Part shown: in pieces, positions 1-8,674 of the stretch
Layout of the letters: each line of letters begins with the position of its first letter
Position numbering within the stretch: position 1 is the first letter of the stretch
Assembly (NCBI GenBank): GCA_012837155.1
Contig: CP051546.1
Coordinates: 79,724 to 143,723, forward strand
DNA: 64,000 nt
Source of the DNA: Flavobacterium sp.
GTDB lineage: Bacteria; Bacteroidota; Bacteroidia; Flavobacteriales; Flavobacteriaceae
Direction of reading: 5' to 3'
Made by a program: the position numbers and the translations under genes
Notes under the pieces: model-generated
Databases searched by the model: none
Told to the model about the DNA's origin: nothing
What the model saw: only the letters and a program-made list of their open reading frames with translations

Positions 1-1048
1 TTTCTTGGTGAATCGCCTTAAACATTTTGAGAATAAATTCCTCTGTCAATCCTCTTTTTTCTCCTTCAAGAATCATTTTTCCTAATATTTCGTTCCAACG
101 ATTATTTTGTAAAACAGCAACATTATTGTCTTTTTTTACTTGTCCAATTTCATCGGCTACTTTCATACGTTTTCCTAAAAGATCTAACAAATTAGCATCT
201 AAAACATCAATGTTTGCTCTTAGTTTTGTCATTTTGCTAGTAAACTCATCCGTATCTCCACTCACTTTTCTTACTCTCAAATCTTTAAAAATTTGTTTCA
301 ATGCCTCTGGCGTAACTTGTTGTGCAGCATCGCTCCAAGCATTATCTGGGTCATTGTGCGTTTCGATAATCATACCGTCATAGTTCAAATCTAAAGCTTC
401 TTGAGTCACTTCTAGAATCATATCGCGATTTCCTGTAATATGCGATGGATCGATGATTAAAGGCAAATCAGGGAATTTATTTTGCAATTCGATAGCAATT
501 TGCCATTCCGGAATGTTTCGGTATTTTGTTTTTTCATAAGTAGAAAAACCTCTGTGAATTACTCCTAAATTCTTAATTCCAGCAGCATACAAACGCTCTA
601 CTCCCCCCAACCACAAAGCCATATCTGGATTTACTGGGTTTTTTATCAATACAATCTTATCTGTTCCTTTCAAAGTGTCGGCTATTTCTTGAACCGCAAA
701 CGGATTTGCCGTTGTACGAGCACCCACCCATAACACATCGATGTCATTTTCTAAAGCTAATTTACAGTGTGCCGCAGTAGCCACTTCTGTTCCCATCAAC
801 AATCCCGTTTCGGCTTTTGCTTTTTTTAACCATTTCAAACCTATTTCGCCTACTCCTTCAAATCCTCCTGGGCGGGTTCTTGGTTTCCAAATACCTGCTC
901 TAAAAACACTTACATCAGAGTCCTTCAACGCATGTGCAATTTTTAATACTTGTTCTTCTGTTTCAGCACTACAAGGTCCTGCAATCACAAATGGATGAGA
1001 CAAATTGAATTCGTTCAACCAATTTCTCATTTCTTTCTTATTTTCCAT
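1..1048 (-). CDS. bifunctional DAHP synthase / chorismate mutase, 3' end cut by window edge
   Basis: Translation of the minus strand from the ATG at 1046-1048 stays open to the window edge (about 349 codons). The N-terminal part is a type I DAHP synthase of the KDO8P-synthase-like group: IAGPCSAET near residue 22, then KPRTRPGGFEG and a late DPSHITGNRD motif. This enzyme condenses phosphoenolpyruvate and erythrose 4-phosphate, the first shikimate step. From about residue 265 the sequence becomes an AroQ-type chorismate mutase helix (LRANIDVLDANLLDLLGKRM, then VADEIGQVKKDNN). It is the last visible gene of the operon pheA-aminotransferase-tyrA, 70 bases after tyrA. One protein therefore joins the first pathway step to the Phe/Tyr branch point. 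Family assignment is secure; the C-terminus lies outside the window. Confidence 0.93.
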   Translation of the reverse strand, partial: MENKKEMRNWLNEFNLSHPFVIAGPCSAETEEQVLKIAHALKDSDVSVFRAGIWKPRTRPGGFEGVGEIGLKWLKKAKAETGLLMGTEVATAAHCKLALENDIDVLWVGARTTANPFAVQEIADTLKGTDKIVLIKNPVNPDMALWLGGVERLYAAGIKNLGVIHRGFSTYEKTKYRNIPEWQIAIELQNKFPDLPLIIDPSHITGNRDMILEVTQEALDLNYDGMIIETHNDPDNAWSDAAQQVTPEALKQIFKDLRVRKVSGDTDEFTSKMTKLRANIDVLDANLLDLLGKRMKVADEIGQVKKDNNVAVLQNNRWNEILGKMILEGEKRGLTEEFILKMFKAIHQE

Positions 1049-1118
1049 CTTTTCTAAATTATTTATTTTTTGTATTATTATGTGTTGTTCTTTCTATTAA
1101 AATTATTATTACAGTTAA

Positions 1119-1970
1119 CTATTTTTTCATCCCGTTTAATATCTCCTTTATTTTGTTTACACTTTGCATTTCGTTATATATTGCATCGTAATCTTCATTT
1201 TCTAACAATTCTTTGAATTTAGATAAATTAGAAATATACTCTTCCAATGTTTTTACCACTTGTTTTCTATTCTGTTTAAAAATAGGGGTCCACATAGCTG
1301 GGGAACTTTTTGCTAAGCGAACGGTACTTTCAAAACCAGAACCTGCCATATCAAATATATCTTGTTCATCTTTCTCTTTGTTAATGACCGTTTTTCCTAG
1401 CATAAACGAACTAATATGCGACAAATGAGACATGTAAGCAATGTGTTTGTCGTGTGATTTTGGATCCATATATCGAATCCTCATTCCCATTCTTTTAAAC
1501 AAATCCAAGGCTTTTTCCTGCAATTTAAAAGTGGTTTTCTCTACTTCACAAATAATATTCGTTTTCCCTTCAAACAACCCTCTTATCGCTGCCGAAGGTC
1601 CTGAAAATTCTGTTCCCGCAATGGGATGTGTGGCAATATAATTCCTTCTTCGCTGATGATTTGCTACCGCTTCGCAAATAGGTGTTTTAGTAGAACCCAC
1701 TTCAAAAACAATGGTATTCTCGCCAATACAATCTAAAACTTTAGGCAAAACCACAAGGGCAATGTCTACGGGAACTGAGACAATTACAAAATCAGCATTG
1801 ACCAAATCTTCATACGTTGCAGCACCATCAATGACTCCCAAAGCTAGGGCTTCCGCCAAATGGTTTTCGTTGTTATCTATCCCGTAAATCCTCGCATCTG
1901 GATGCAGCGATTTAATGTCCAATACCATCGAACCACCTATTAATCCTATCCCTATTACAAATACTTTCAT
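1119..1970 (-). CDS. tyrA: prephenate dehydrogenase
   Basis: 283 residues, the usual length for a stand-alone TyrA without an ACT domain. A Rossmann NAD-binding motif GIGLIGGS lies at residues 7-14, and THPIAGTEFSG around 115-125 is the substrate-binding segment with the conserved His and Gly. The enzyme oxidatively decarboxylates prephenate to 4-hydroxyphenylpyruvate in tyrosine synthesis. It sits between the aminotransferase and the DAHP synthase on the minus strand. Chorismate mutase is supplied by the downstream fusion protein, so TyrA itself carries none. Expression should follow the attenuator ahead of pheA. Confidence 0.95.
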   Translation of the reverse strand: MKVFVIGIGLIGGSMVLDIKSLHPDARIYGIDNNENHLAEALALGVIDGAATYEDLVNADFVIVSVPVDIALVVLPKVLDCIGENTIVFEVGSTKTPICEAVANHQRRRNYIATHPIAGTEFSGPSAAIRGLFEGKTNIICEVEKTTFKLQEKALDLFKRMGMRIRYMDPKSHDKHIAYMSHLSHISSFMLGKTVINKEKDEQDIFDMAGSGFESTVRLAKSSPAMWTPIFKQNRKQVVKTLEEYISNLSKFKELLENEDYDAIYNEMQSVNKIKEILNGMKK

Positions 1971-1987
1971 ATTGTCTAAAGTTGTTG

Positions 1988-2040
1988 GTTGTTAGTTATT
2001 GGTTGTTGGCTTGAACTTTCAACAACCAATAACTAGCAAC
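1988..2040. repeat. long imperfect inverted repeat between aminotransferase and tyrA
   Basis: Arms 1988-2008 and 2020-2040 are complementary over 20 of 21 bases with an 11-base loop. The sequence is built from GTTGTTGG/GTTATTGG words. The right arm includes the stop and last codons of the aminotransferase. There is no following U-run on the minus strand, so it is more likely an intergenic repeat or mRNA-processing hairpin than a terminator. Confidence 0.7.
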
Positions 2041-3184
2041 TAAATCTATTAATTGCTTCTTGAATTTTTTCTTCTTTTACACACAATGCAAACCGAATAT
2101 ATCCTTCGCCATTAGAGCCAAAAATAGTTCCAGGCGTTATGAAAATCGATTTCTCATATAATATTTCGTCTATAAATTTCTCTGCCGATGTGATTCCGTC
2201 AGGCAATTTTGCCCAAACAAATAATCCAACACCTGCTGCATACACTTCACAACCCAATTTTTCTGCTAATTGTTCAGTAAGAATTCGTCTTTTCTTGTAA
2301 ACAGCGTTCATCGAATCGAACCAAGATTTATCGCTTTTCAAAGCTTCAATGGCTCCTTTTTGAATGCCAAAAAACATCCCGCTATCCATATTGCTTTTTA
2401 CCTTCAAAACAGCATCAATACAAGCCGCATTTCCTAAAACCATTCCCACTCGCCAACCCGCCATATTGAAGGTTTTTGATAACGAATTCAATTCTAAAGC
2501 CACTTCCTTTGCGCCCTCAACTTGCAACAAACTCATTGGATTGTCATTCAACACAAAGCTATACGGATTGTCATTAATCAGCAAAATATCCTGTTTTTTG
2601 GCGAAAGCCACTAATTTTTCGAATAACTTCAAACTTCCTCTCGCTCCAGTTGGCATGTGCGGATACCCCATCCACATCATTTTTACTTTGGATAAATCTA
2701 ATTTTTCTAAAGCTTCAAAATCAGGTTCCCAATTATTTTCTTCTTTCAAATCATAATAAACAGGTACTGCGCCTACTAAATTCGTTACCGAAGTATAGGT
2801 TGGGTATCCTGGATTTGGAATCAAAACCTGATCTCCTTCATTCAAAAATGCCAACGAAATATGCATAATTCCTTCTTTGGAACCCATCAAAGGCAAAATT
2901 TCAGTGTTCGAATTTAATACCACACTAAAGTTATTTTGATAGAAATCAGCCATTGCTTTCCTCAATTCTGGCAAACCCTGATAACTTTGATATTGATGTG
3001 CATTTTCTTCCTGCATTGCCAAACTAACTGCATCAATAACTGCTTGTGAAGGTTTCAAATCTGGGCTTCCAATTCCCATATTGATGATTGGTTTCCCTTC
3101 TGAAGCCAGTTGTCTTACTTCTCTCAATTTTGAGGAAAAATAATATTCTTCAATTATATCCAGACGTTTCGCTGTTGTAATCAT
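2033..3184 (-). CDS. PLP-dependent aminotransferase, class I/II fold (aromatic operon)
   Basis: 383 residues, full length for fold-type I aminotransferases. The PLP-binding lysine is in SLSKTFNMAGWRVG (around residue 235); upstream are the NPGYPTY and NDNPYSF motifs of the AspC/DapL-like group. Its place between pheA and tyrA suggests it transaminates phenylpyruvate and 4-hydroxyphenylpyruvate, or makes arogenate, but specificity cannot be read from sequence. It starts 50 bases after the pheA stop. Annotation pipelines usually name this family only as a pyridoxal-phosphate-dependent aminotransferase. Confidence 0.9.
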   Translation of the reverse strand: MITTAKRLDIIEEYYFSSKLREVRQLASEGKPIINMGIGSPDLKPSQAVIDAVSLAMQEENAHQYQSYQGLPELRKAMADFYQNNFSVVLNSNTEILPLMGSKEGIMHISLAFLNEGDQVLIPNPGYPTYTSVTNLVGAVPVYYDLKEENNWEPDFEALEKLDLSKVKMMWMGYPHMPTGARGSLKLFEKLVAFAKKQDILLINDNPYSFVLNDNPMSLLQVEGAKEVALELNSLSKTFNMAGWRVGMVLGNAACIDAVLKVKSNMDSGMFFGIQKGAIEALKSDKSWFDSMNAVYKKRRILTEQLAEKLGCEVYAAGVGLFVWAKLPDGITSAEKFIDEILYEKSIFITPGTIFGSNGEGYIRFALCVKEEKIQEAINRFSC

Positions 3185-3234
3185 TTTTTTATTTTATAAT
3201 TCTTTCGCCTTTTTGACTTTCAACTTTCGACCAA

Positions 3235-4113
3235 TTATGGTCTTGTATTTTTATATTCGCCCAATACTTTAAAATATTCGGCCATAATTTTTAATAGTGA
3301 CTTTGCTTTGTCATAATCTTCGTATTTGTCGAAAGTCACGTCTACAAAAAACGAATATTTCCAAGGCGTTTCTATTTTTGGTAAGGATTGAATCTTGGTC
3401 AAATTTAGCTTACAATCACTCATCACATTAAGAACTGCGGCCAGACTTCCTCGCTTATGATCCAATTCGAATTTTATCGAAGCGCGATTAATTTCGTTTT
3501 CCGCCACAAATGAATTCTCCTTTTTGATAATAACAAAACGTGTCATATTGTTATTAATGGTTTGTATTTCTGGTGCCAAAATATCTAAATCATACATTTC
3601 GGCAGCTGTTTTACTAGCAATTGCGGCAATTCCTGAAAGTTGTTTTTTCTGAATTCTTCTCGCCGTTTCGGCAGTATCTTTATCTTCGACTAATTTAATT
3701 TTTGGATGTTTTTTTAAAAATTCCATACATTGCAACAAAGCCATTGGATGGGAATGAACTTCTAAAATATCTTTGATAGTCTGCCCTTTTAAGGCCATTA
3801 AATTTTGATGAATATCTAAATAATGTTCGCCTACAATGTGCAAATTATTCTTGTCAATCAGAGCATAATTCGGAATAATCGGACCAGCAATAGAATTTTC
3901 TATTGCCATGACTGCTTGATCTGACTTTCCTGACAACAAACTGTCGACCAATTTATCAAAGGACAAACATTCTTCAACTGCCACATCATTGCCAAAATAT
4001 TCTTGCGCCACCTGATGATGAAAAGAGCCTTTTATTCCCTGAATTGCAATCCTCTCGCCAGCCTTCGCTAAAGGAGAAGGAAAAGTGGAAAAAATTGTTT
4101 GTTTATTTTTCAT
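3235..4113 (-). CDS. pheA: prephenate dehydratase with C-terminal ACT domain
   Basis: 292 residues. The catalytic domain has IQGIKGSFHHQ near residue 24 and NNMTRFVII (the TRF motif) near 188. The C-terminal ACT domain (RGSLAAVLNVMSDCKLNLTKIQSLP) is the usual phenylalanine-binding regulatory domain. It decarboxylates and dehydrates prephenate to phenylpyruvate. Homologues normally begin with MKIAIQGIKG. Here about 18 extra residues rich in PSPLAKAGE precede IAIQGIKG and are encoded by a palindrome-like repeat (see 4050-4086). The ATG at 4111-4113 is the only good start in frame. First gene of the operon, just behind the attenuator. Confidence 0.95.
   Translation of the reverse strand: MKNKQTIFSTFPSPLAKAGERIAIQGIKGSFHHQVAQEYFGNDVAVEECLSFDKLVDSLLSGKSDQAVMAIENSIAGPIIPNYALIDKNNLHIVGEHYLDIHQNLMALKGQTIKDILEVHSHPMALLQCMEFLKKHPKIKLVEDKDTAETARRIQKKQLSGIAAIASKTAAEMYDLDILAPEIQTINNNMTRFVIIKKENSFVAENEINRASIKFELDHKRGSLAAVLNVMSDCKLNLTKIQSLPKIETPWKYSFFVDVTFDKYEDYDKAKSLLKIMAEYFKVLGEYKNTRP
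4050..4086. repeat. in-frame palindromic repeat inside the pheA 5' end
   Basis: The bases contain a CCTTCTCCTTT...AAGGCTGGCGAG pattern on the minus strand. I recognise this as a common dispersed intergenic repeat type of Flavobacterium-like genomes (memory, not a search). It codes for PSPLAKAGER, which is not part of the prephenate dehydratase fold and sits immediately before the conserved IAIQGIKG start. It is in frame and introduces no stop. Confidence 0.55.
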
Positions 4114-4121
4114 AAATACTC

Positions 4122-4150
4122 AAAAAAAAATCCTGATTTTCATCAGGATT
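4122..4150 (-). terminator. attenuator terminator in the pheA leader
   Basis: On the minus strand AATCCTGA (4150-4143) pairs with TCAGGATT (4136-4129), an 8-bp stem with a 6-base loop. The T-run from 4130 to 4122 follows directly. It lies only 9 bases before the pheA ATG, in the leader rather than at a gene end, so it acts on pheA expression. Bases 4152-4146 can alternatively pair with 4200-4194, which would destroy this hairpin. Confidence 0.85.
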
Positions 4151-4200
4151 GTATATTAGTTTTATTTGTTTCTTTTTTTTCAAATAACCATAAACAATCC
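4146..4200 (-). promoter_or_regulatory. predicted antiterminator hairpin of the pheA leader
   Basis: GGATTGT (4200-4194) is exactly complementary to ACAATCC (4152-4146). Further inside, TTATTTG pairs with CAAATAA, giving one long hairpin. The downstream arm overlaps the left arm of the terminator at 4146-4150, so the two structures exclude each other. The upstream arm begins at the base after the stop codon of the leader peptide, where a terminating ribosome would cover it. Confidence 0.75.
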
Positions 4201-4257
4201 TTACTTCCTAAAAAAGAAGTAGTAAGTATTGCTAAAATAAAAACGGTTACTCAACAT
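4201..4257 (-). CDS. Phe/Tyr-rich leader peptide (attenuation)
   Basis: A short reading frame, ATG at 4255-4257 and TAA at 4201-4203, encodes 18 residues: MLSNRFYFSNTYYFFFRK. Five are Phe and three Tyr, and the last cluster YYFFF lies just before the stop. This is the expected design of a leader peptide that senses charged tRNA-Phe and tRNA-Tyr. It is positioned between a plausible promoter and competing hairpins ahead of an operon that makes exactly these amino acids. If ribosomes stall at the aromatic codons the antiterminator can form; if they reach the stop they mask its upstream arm and the terminator forms. Mechanism is inferred; composition and positions are read directly. Confidence 0.8.
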   Translation of the reverse strand: MLSNRFYFSNTYYFFFRK

Positions 4258-4286
4258 TTTGACGCTGTTTTTTAATGAATTCTTTG

Positions 4287-4316
4287 CGAATGTATAAATA
4301 ATTTTCTGCCAACCAA
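4287..4316 (-). promoter_or_regulatory. putative promoter of the aromatic operon
   Basis: Minus-strand TTG at 4316-4314, a 19-base spacer, then TACATTCG at 4294-4287. This fits the Bacteroidetes pattern TTG-N17-23-TAnnTTTG with one mismatch in the -7 element. Transcription would begin about 25 bases before the leader-peptide ATG. Confidence 0.5.
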
Positions 4317-4459
4317 AAAAAATGATGGATTTTATTGAACAAAAAAGAATTCTCTATAAAACTAGTTTTTTATTATACAATATTCAAAAACTGCCTATGA
4401 AAATTTACATTTAAGCATCTGCCTTTGAGTCTATTTGAAACTTAAAACATTCTTAATTA

Positions 4460-5889
4460 TTACTCTATTTCTGAAACTCTCAAGGTGTTTACCATTCCTT
4501 TATCTACGATTGGCATTGCCGCTAAATTGATAAGAAAATCTCCTTTTACGACAAATCCTTTTTCTTTTGCTATTTCATTTATGTCGCTAATTGTTTCATC
4601 TGTACTTTCCGATTTTTCATACAAGTATGATTTAACTCCCCACAATAAGTTCAACTGCGTTAAATTCTTTTATTAGAAGTAAACACTAATATGTGTGCTT
4701 GTGGTCTCCAAGCCGATATTTGAAAGGCTGTATAACCACTATTGGTTAAAGTACAAATCGCTTTTGCTTTTATAGCATTGGCCATGTGTACTGCGTGATG
4801 ACAAATGGTTTTGGTAATAAATCGGCTTGTTCGTATTTGTGGCGTATTTTGAGGAACTTGAATCAGCGGAGAATCCTCGACGGCTTCAATAATTTGTGTC
4901 ATTTTCTGAATAACTTGAACAGGATAATTTCCTGTTGCGGTTTCGCCCGAAAGCATTACAGCGTCTGTACCATCCATAACCGAATTCGCCACATCATTTA
5001 CCTCAGCACGAGTTGGCGTCAAACTATTAATCATGGTTTCCATCATTTGAGTCGCCACAATAACAGGAATTCGCGCCGTTTTTGCTCTTCGAATTAATTC
5101 TTTTTGAACAAGAGGAACTTCATGCGCAGGAAGTTCTACTCCTAAATCGCCTCGGGCAACCATCAACCCATCACAATAAGCAATAATTTTGTCGATGTTT
5201 TCTAAGGCTTCTGGCATTTCTATTTTAGCAACAATCGGGATTTTATAAGGCGAATGTTTAGCTATTAATTCCCGTAAATCTTGCAAATCTCTAGGTGTTT
5301 TTACAAAAGAAAGTGCAATCCAATCTACTTTTTGGCTTATGGCAAAAATAGCATCGGCAACATCTTTCTCTGTCATAGCAGGTAAGGATATTTTTGTATT
5401 AGGAAGATTAACTCCTTTTTTAGATTTCAATTCTCCTCCTTGAATCACTCTTGCTAGGACTTCTGTTTTTTTGTCGGTTTCAACAATTTCGAAGATAAGT
5501 TTTCCGTCATCTAGCAAAATTCTTTCGCCTGGATTTACATCGTTTGGAAAGTTTTGATATTTCATGAAAACTTTTTGAGCCGTTCCAATAATATCTTCGG
5601 CAGTTGTAAATGTAATTAAATCGCCATCATTTACAATTACGTTTTCCTCCATTACTCCTACTCGAAGTTTTGGTCCTTGTAAGTCTCCTAAAATTGCGGT
5701 GGTATATCCAAATTCTTCGTTAAGACCTCTTATAATATTAATTCTCTCTTTAACATCTTCATAGTCAGCATGCGAAAAATTTATTCTAAACACATTTACA
5801 CCTGCATCAATCATGTCTTTTATGATTTCTCTGGTACTACATGCAGGTCCAAGAGTGGCTACAATTTTAGTCTTTTTGTTTGTAATCAT
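4460..5889 (-). CDS. pyk: pyruvate kinase, frame broken by one base
   Basis: The first frame (409 codons from 5889) contains the complete catalytic core: LGPACS near residue 14, RINFSHAD, the KIEMPEALENIDKI segment, and MVARGDLGVELP. It stops after SNKRI. The next frame, beginning near 4660, continues with LTQLNLLWGVKSYLYEK and ends at 4460, giving about 476 residues, the normal length. Restoring one T in the TTT run near 4664 joins them. The enzyme converts phosphoenolpyruvate and ADP to pyruvate and ATP. It is the last gene of the acpP-fabF-rnc cluster. The break is most likely a homopolymer sequencing error. Confidence 0.93.
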
Positions 5890-5894
5890 TTGTA

Positions 5895-6383
5895 TTAAAA
5901 AATTAAATTGTTTTTTGATTTTATTTGTTTTGTTTTGACTGTATAAGCCGTCGATATACTGTCAATTGTATTTAATAGCGGTTGAATATGTGTCGCCAGC
6001 ATAGCTTCTTCAATATTTTCGATTTTCAAAAAATAATCGGCTTTCTTAAATTCAGGGAGCAAATAGACTTTTGTAGAAATTTCCATTTCAATAGTTGAAA
6101 ACAAATTTTGGCTTAAATCGCTTTTTTGTTGAATAACTTCATTCCTGTTTTGAATCAAGTTCCAAGAAACGGCTTCCTCTTTATCATAGAAATAAAACCT
6201 CGAAAACTTTGTTTCGCCTTCTTTGATGCTAATTTGAATTTCATTTTCGCTTTTCCCTAAATTTATTGCCAGTTTTTGATTGATGAAAAATGCCAATCGA
6301 TAGTCTTCTAATGAAGTATGAATAGCAATAAGATGATAATCTATTTCGTCAAATTCGCCAAGATCCAATTTATGAATAGCCAT
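5895..6383 (-). CDS. IPExxxVDY family protein
   Basis: About 162 residues from the ATG at 6381-6383 (MAIHKLDLGEFDEIDYHLIAIHT). A longer frame reaches 6437, but its extra N-terminal residues look unlike the family. The late segment LPEFKKADYFLKIE matches the signature that gives this flavobacterial family its name, with Leu and Ala variants. Function unknown. In related genomes this gene lies between rnc and pyk, as it does here, 5 bases before pyk, implying co-transcription. Confidence 0.8.
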   Translation of the reverse strand: MAIHKLDLGEFDEIDYHLIAIHTSLEDYRLAFFINQKLAINLGKSENEIQISIKEGETKFSRFYFYDKEEAVSWNLIQNRNEVIQQKSDLSQNLFSTIEMEISTKVYLLPEFKKADYFLKIENIEEAMLATHIQPLLNTIDSISTAYTVKTKQIKSKNNLIF

Positions 6384-6495
6384 TTCGCAAAAAATAAGGT
6401 GTAAATATACTATTTCTATTGAAGTATTGAACCTCAAAAACTGAAGTTTCCCTTATTTTATAAACGAAAACGTTGTAGTTTTAGCGAATTTGACA

Positions 6496-7236
6496 CTATT
6501 TAGTATCGATTTTTTTCTGAAATGCAAAATAAGCTCGTTGAGATGCTTTTTCTTCTGCTTTCTTTTTAGAGGTGGCTCTTGCTTTTGCGATTATTTTGTC
6601 GTCAATACTAAGTTTTACTCCAAATAATCTTTGACCGTCAAGCGCATTATCTTCAAAAATATCATAATGAAATTGTTTCTTTTCCTTTTGACACCATTCG
6701 ATAATCAAACTTTTATAACTGATTACTTTGCCTTCAAGTCGAGTAATATCTACATAAGGAACAATGACTCTTTTTTGGATAAATTTTTTGCAATACTCAT
6801 ACCCTCTGTCAAGGTAAATGGCGCCAACTAATGATTCAAATATATTGCCGTGAATGTTTTCTCCAAAATACTGCACAGGAACTTTACTATCGATAAATCG
6901 GACAAGATTTAAATCTTTTCCTAGTTCGTTTAAATGCTCTCTGCTTACAATTTTTGATCGCATTTTTGTAAGATACCCTTCGTCGCCGGTAGGTGCTTTA
7001 CTAAATAAATAAGCAGCAATTACCGCACTTAACATAGCATCTCCCAAAAATTCTAGCCGTTCATAATTGATTGCATTCCCTTTTTCATCGTATTTATTTG
7101 AGGAACGATGGGTAAAAGCCTTATTGTAATATTCGAGAGTAATGGGGTCGAAACCTAAAATTTCTTGAATAGCATTAAAAAAAATCCCGTCTTCAAGAGA
7201 ACGGGATTTTGAAAATATTTTTCTAATTATGTTCAT
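6496..7236 (-). CDS. rnc: ribonuclease III
   Basis: 246 residues. The RNase III signature ERLEFLGDAMLSAVIA lies around residues 60-75, and the second metal-binding region is FESLVGAIYLDRGY. A C-terminal double-stranded RNA-binding domain starts near SYKSLIIEWCQKEKKQFHYD and ends in ARATSKKKAEEKASQRAY. It cuts double-stranded RNA in rRNA maturation and mRNA turnover. It starts 6 bases after the corrected end of fabF, in an acpP-fabF-rnc order that is widespread in bacteria. Confidence 0.95.
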   Translation of the reverse strand: MNIIRKIFSKSRSLEDGIFFNAIQEILGFDPITLEYYNKAFTHRSSNKYDEKGNAINYERLEFLGDAMLSAVIAAYLFSKAPTGDEGYLTKMRSKIVSREHLNELGKDLNLVRFIDSKVPVQYFGENIHGNIFESLVGAIYLDRGYEYCKKFIQKRVIVPYVDITRLEGKVISYKSLIIEWCQKEKKQFHYDIFEDNALDGQRLFGVKLSIDDKIIAKARATSKKKAEEKASQRAYFAFQKKIDTK

Positions 7237-7242
7237 TTATAA

Positions 7243-8494
7243 TTAGTAATCTAGTTTTTTTACCAATACACAAGCATTGTGCCCACCAAACCAAAAGTAT
7301 TGCTCATCAAAACATTTACTGCTCTTTTTTGTGCAACATTAAAGGTAAAATTTAGTTTAGGGTCAATATCTTCATCATCGGTAAATGATTTATCGTTGGA
7401 GGAATTATTCCGTGTTTTATCGAAAGAATAGACGAAATGGTTTCTATTGCTCCAGCTGCACCTAGTAAATGTCCTGTCATTGATTTTGTAGAATTCAAAT
7501 TCATCGTGTAGGCATGCTCTCCAAAAACATGCAAAATCGCCTTAGATTCTGCAATATCTCCAAGTGGCGTCGAGGTGCCATGCATGTTTACGCCATCAAC
7601 ATCAGTAGGCTTTAAACCTGCGTCTCTCAAGCAATTCAACATCACATTTTTTGCACCTAACCCTTCTGGATGTGGAGCTGTAATGTGGTGTGCGTCTGCT
7701 GACATTCCGCCGCCGCCTATTTCGCAATATATTTTTGCCCCACGGGCTTTGGCATGTTCATATTCTTCAAGAATTAAAGCTCCTGCGCCTTCGCCTAAAA
7801 CAAATCCATCGCGATCTTTGTCCATTGGTCTAGAAGCCGTTTTTGGATCATCATTTCGTGTCGACAGAGCGTGCATCGCATTAAAACCGCCCATTCCCGC
7901 AATCGTTACTGCCGCCTCTGAACCACCCGTTATCATCGCATCGGCATGACCCAATCGAATATAATTGAAAGCATCTATGATGGCATTTGTAGAGGAAGCG
8001 CAAGCAGAAACAGTTGCAAAATTTGGTCCCCTGAAACCATATTTGATAGAAATATGTCCGCAAGCAATATCCGAAATCATTTTTGGAATAAAGAAAGGAT
8101 TAAATCGTGGTGTTCCGTCCCCTTTAGCAAATTCGAGCATTTCGATTTGAAATGTTTCCAATCCGCCAATTCCAGAACCCCAAATAACGCCAATTCTATC
8201 TTTATTTAATTTTTCCATATCGAAGCCTGCATCAAGCACAGCTTCATCTGATGAAACTAGAGCATATTGGGCATATCGATCCATTTTTCGAGCCTCTTTC
8301 CTATCAATAAAATCTACGATATTAAAATTTTTCAATTCGCAAGCAAACTGAGTTTTAAACTTCGAAGCATCAAAATAGGTTATTGGTGCTGCACCACTAA
8401 CGCCGTTAATAAGACCGTTCCAGTACTCTTCAATGTTATTTCCAATGGGAGTAAGAGCGCCTAAACCTGTTACCACAACTCGTCTTAATTCCAT
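7243..8494 (-). CDS. fabF: beta-ketoacyl-ACP synthase II, frame broken twice
   Basis: The readable frame gives 380 residues from MELRRVVVTGLGALTPIGNN, with the active-site cysteine in TVSACASSTNAI and the His regions MHGTSTPLGD and KSMTGHLLGAAGA. It ends in an aberrant NHLPMMKILTLN. Restoring one T near 7384 gives NHFTDDEDIDPKLNFTFNVA, and a second T near 7289 gives SNTFGFGGHNACVLVKKLDY and a stop at 7243-7245. The corrected protein is about 417 residues, the family norm. It extends acyl-ACP chains in fatty-acid synthesis. Both breaks are TTTT-to-TTT changes. Confidence 0.95.
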
Positions 8495-8530
8495 AATTTA
8501 TATATTTTTTAAGATCTTTAAACAAACAAA

Positions 8531-8575
8531 ACCCATGCTTCCCTGCTGTATTACTATCACAAAAGAGCCATGGGT
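8531..8575 (-). promoter_or_regulatory. hairpin in the fabF leader
   Basis: ACCCATG (8531-8537) and CATGGGT (8569-8575) are perfect inverted arms around a 31-base loop containing further GC-rich pairs. On the minus strand it is followed by TTTTGTTTGTTT, about 35 bases before the fabF start. It could be a weak terminator or a structured 5' leader element. Confidence 0.45.
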
Positions 8576-8641
8576 ATTTTATTATAAATATCGTTTTTGA
8601 TTGAAATTCAATCCGGAATTTAATTTTAAAAAATAATAATA

Positions 8642-8666
8642 CCCGTTTACAACTGTTGCAAACGGG
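8642..8666 (-). terminator. hairpin after acpP
   Basis: CCCGTTT (8642-8648) pairs with AAACGGG (8660-8666), with an inner AAC/GTT pair in the loop. On the minus strand it is followed by TATTATTATTTTTT. It starts 9 bases after the acpP stop. A partial terminator here would let acpP be made in excess over fabF. Confidence 0.65.
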
Positions 8667-8674
8667 CGTTTTTA

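Noticed and set aside
4122-4150. Terminator belonging to pyk
   Set aside because: It lies more than 300 bases beyond the pyk end, next to pheA, and overlaps an antiterminator that starts at the leader-peptide stop.
4460-4654. Separate 64-residue gene downstream of pyk
   Set aside because: It is the C-terminal end of pyruvate kinase in a shifted frame; the residues join the upstream frame with one restored T.
7881-8209. Overlapping frames opposite fabF
   Set aside because: They are antisense shadows of a highly conserved coding sequence with cysteine-rich or low-complexity translations.
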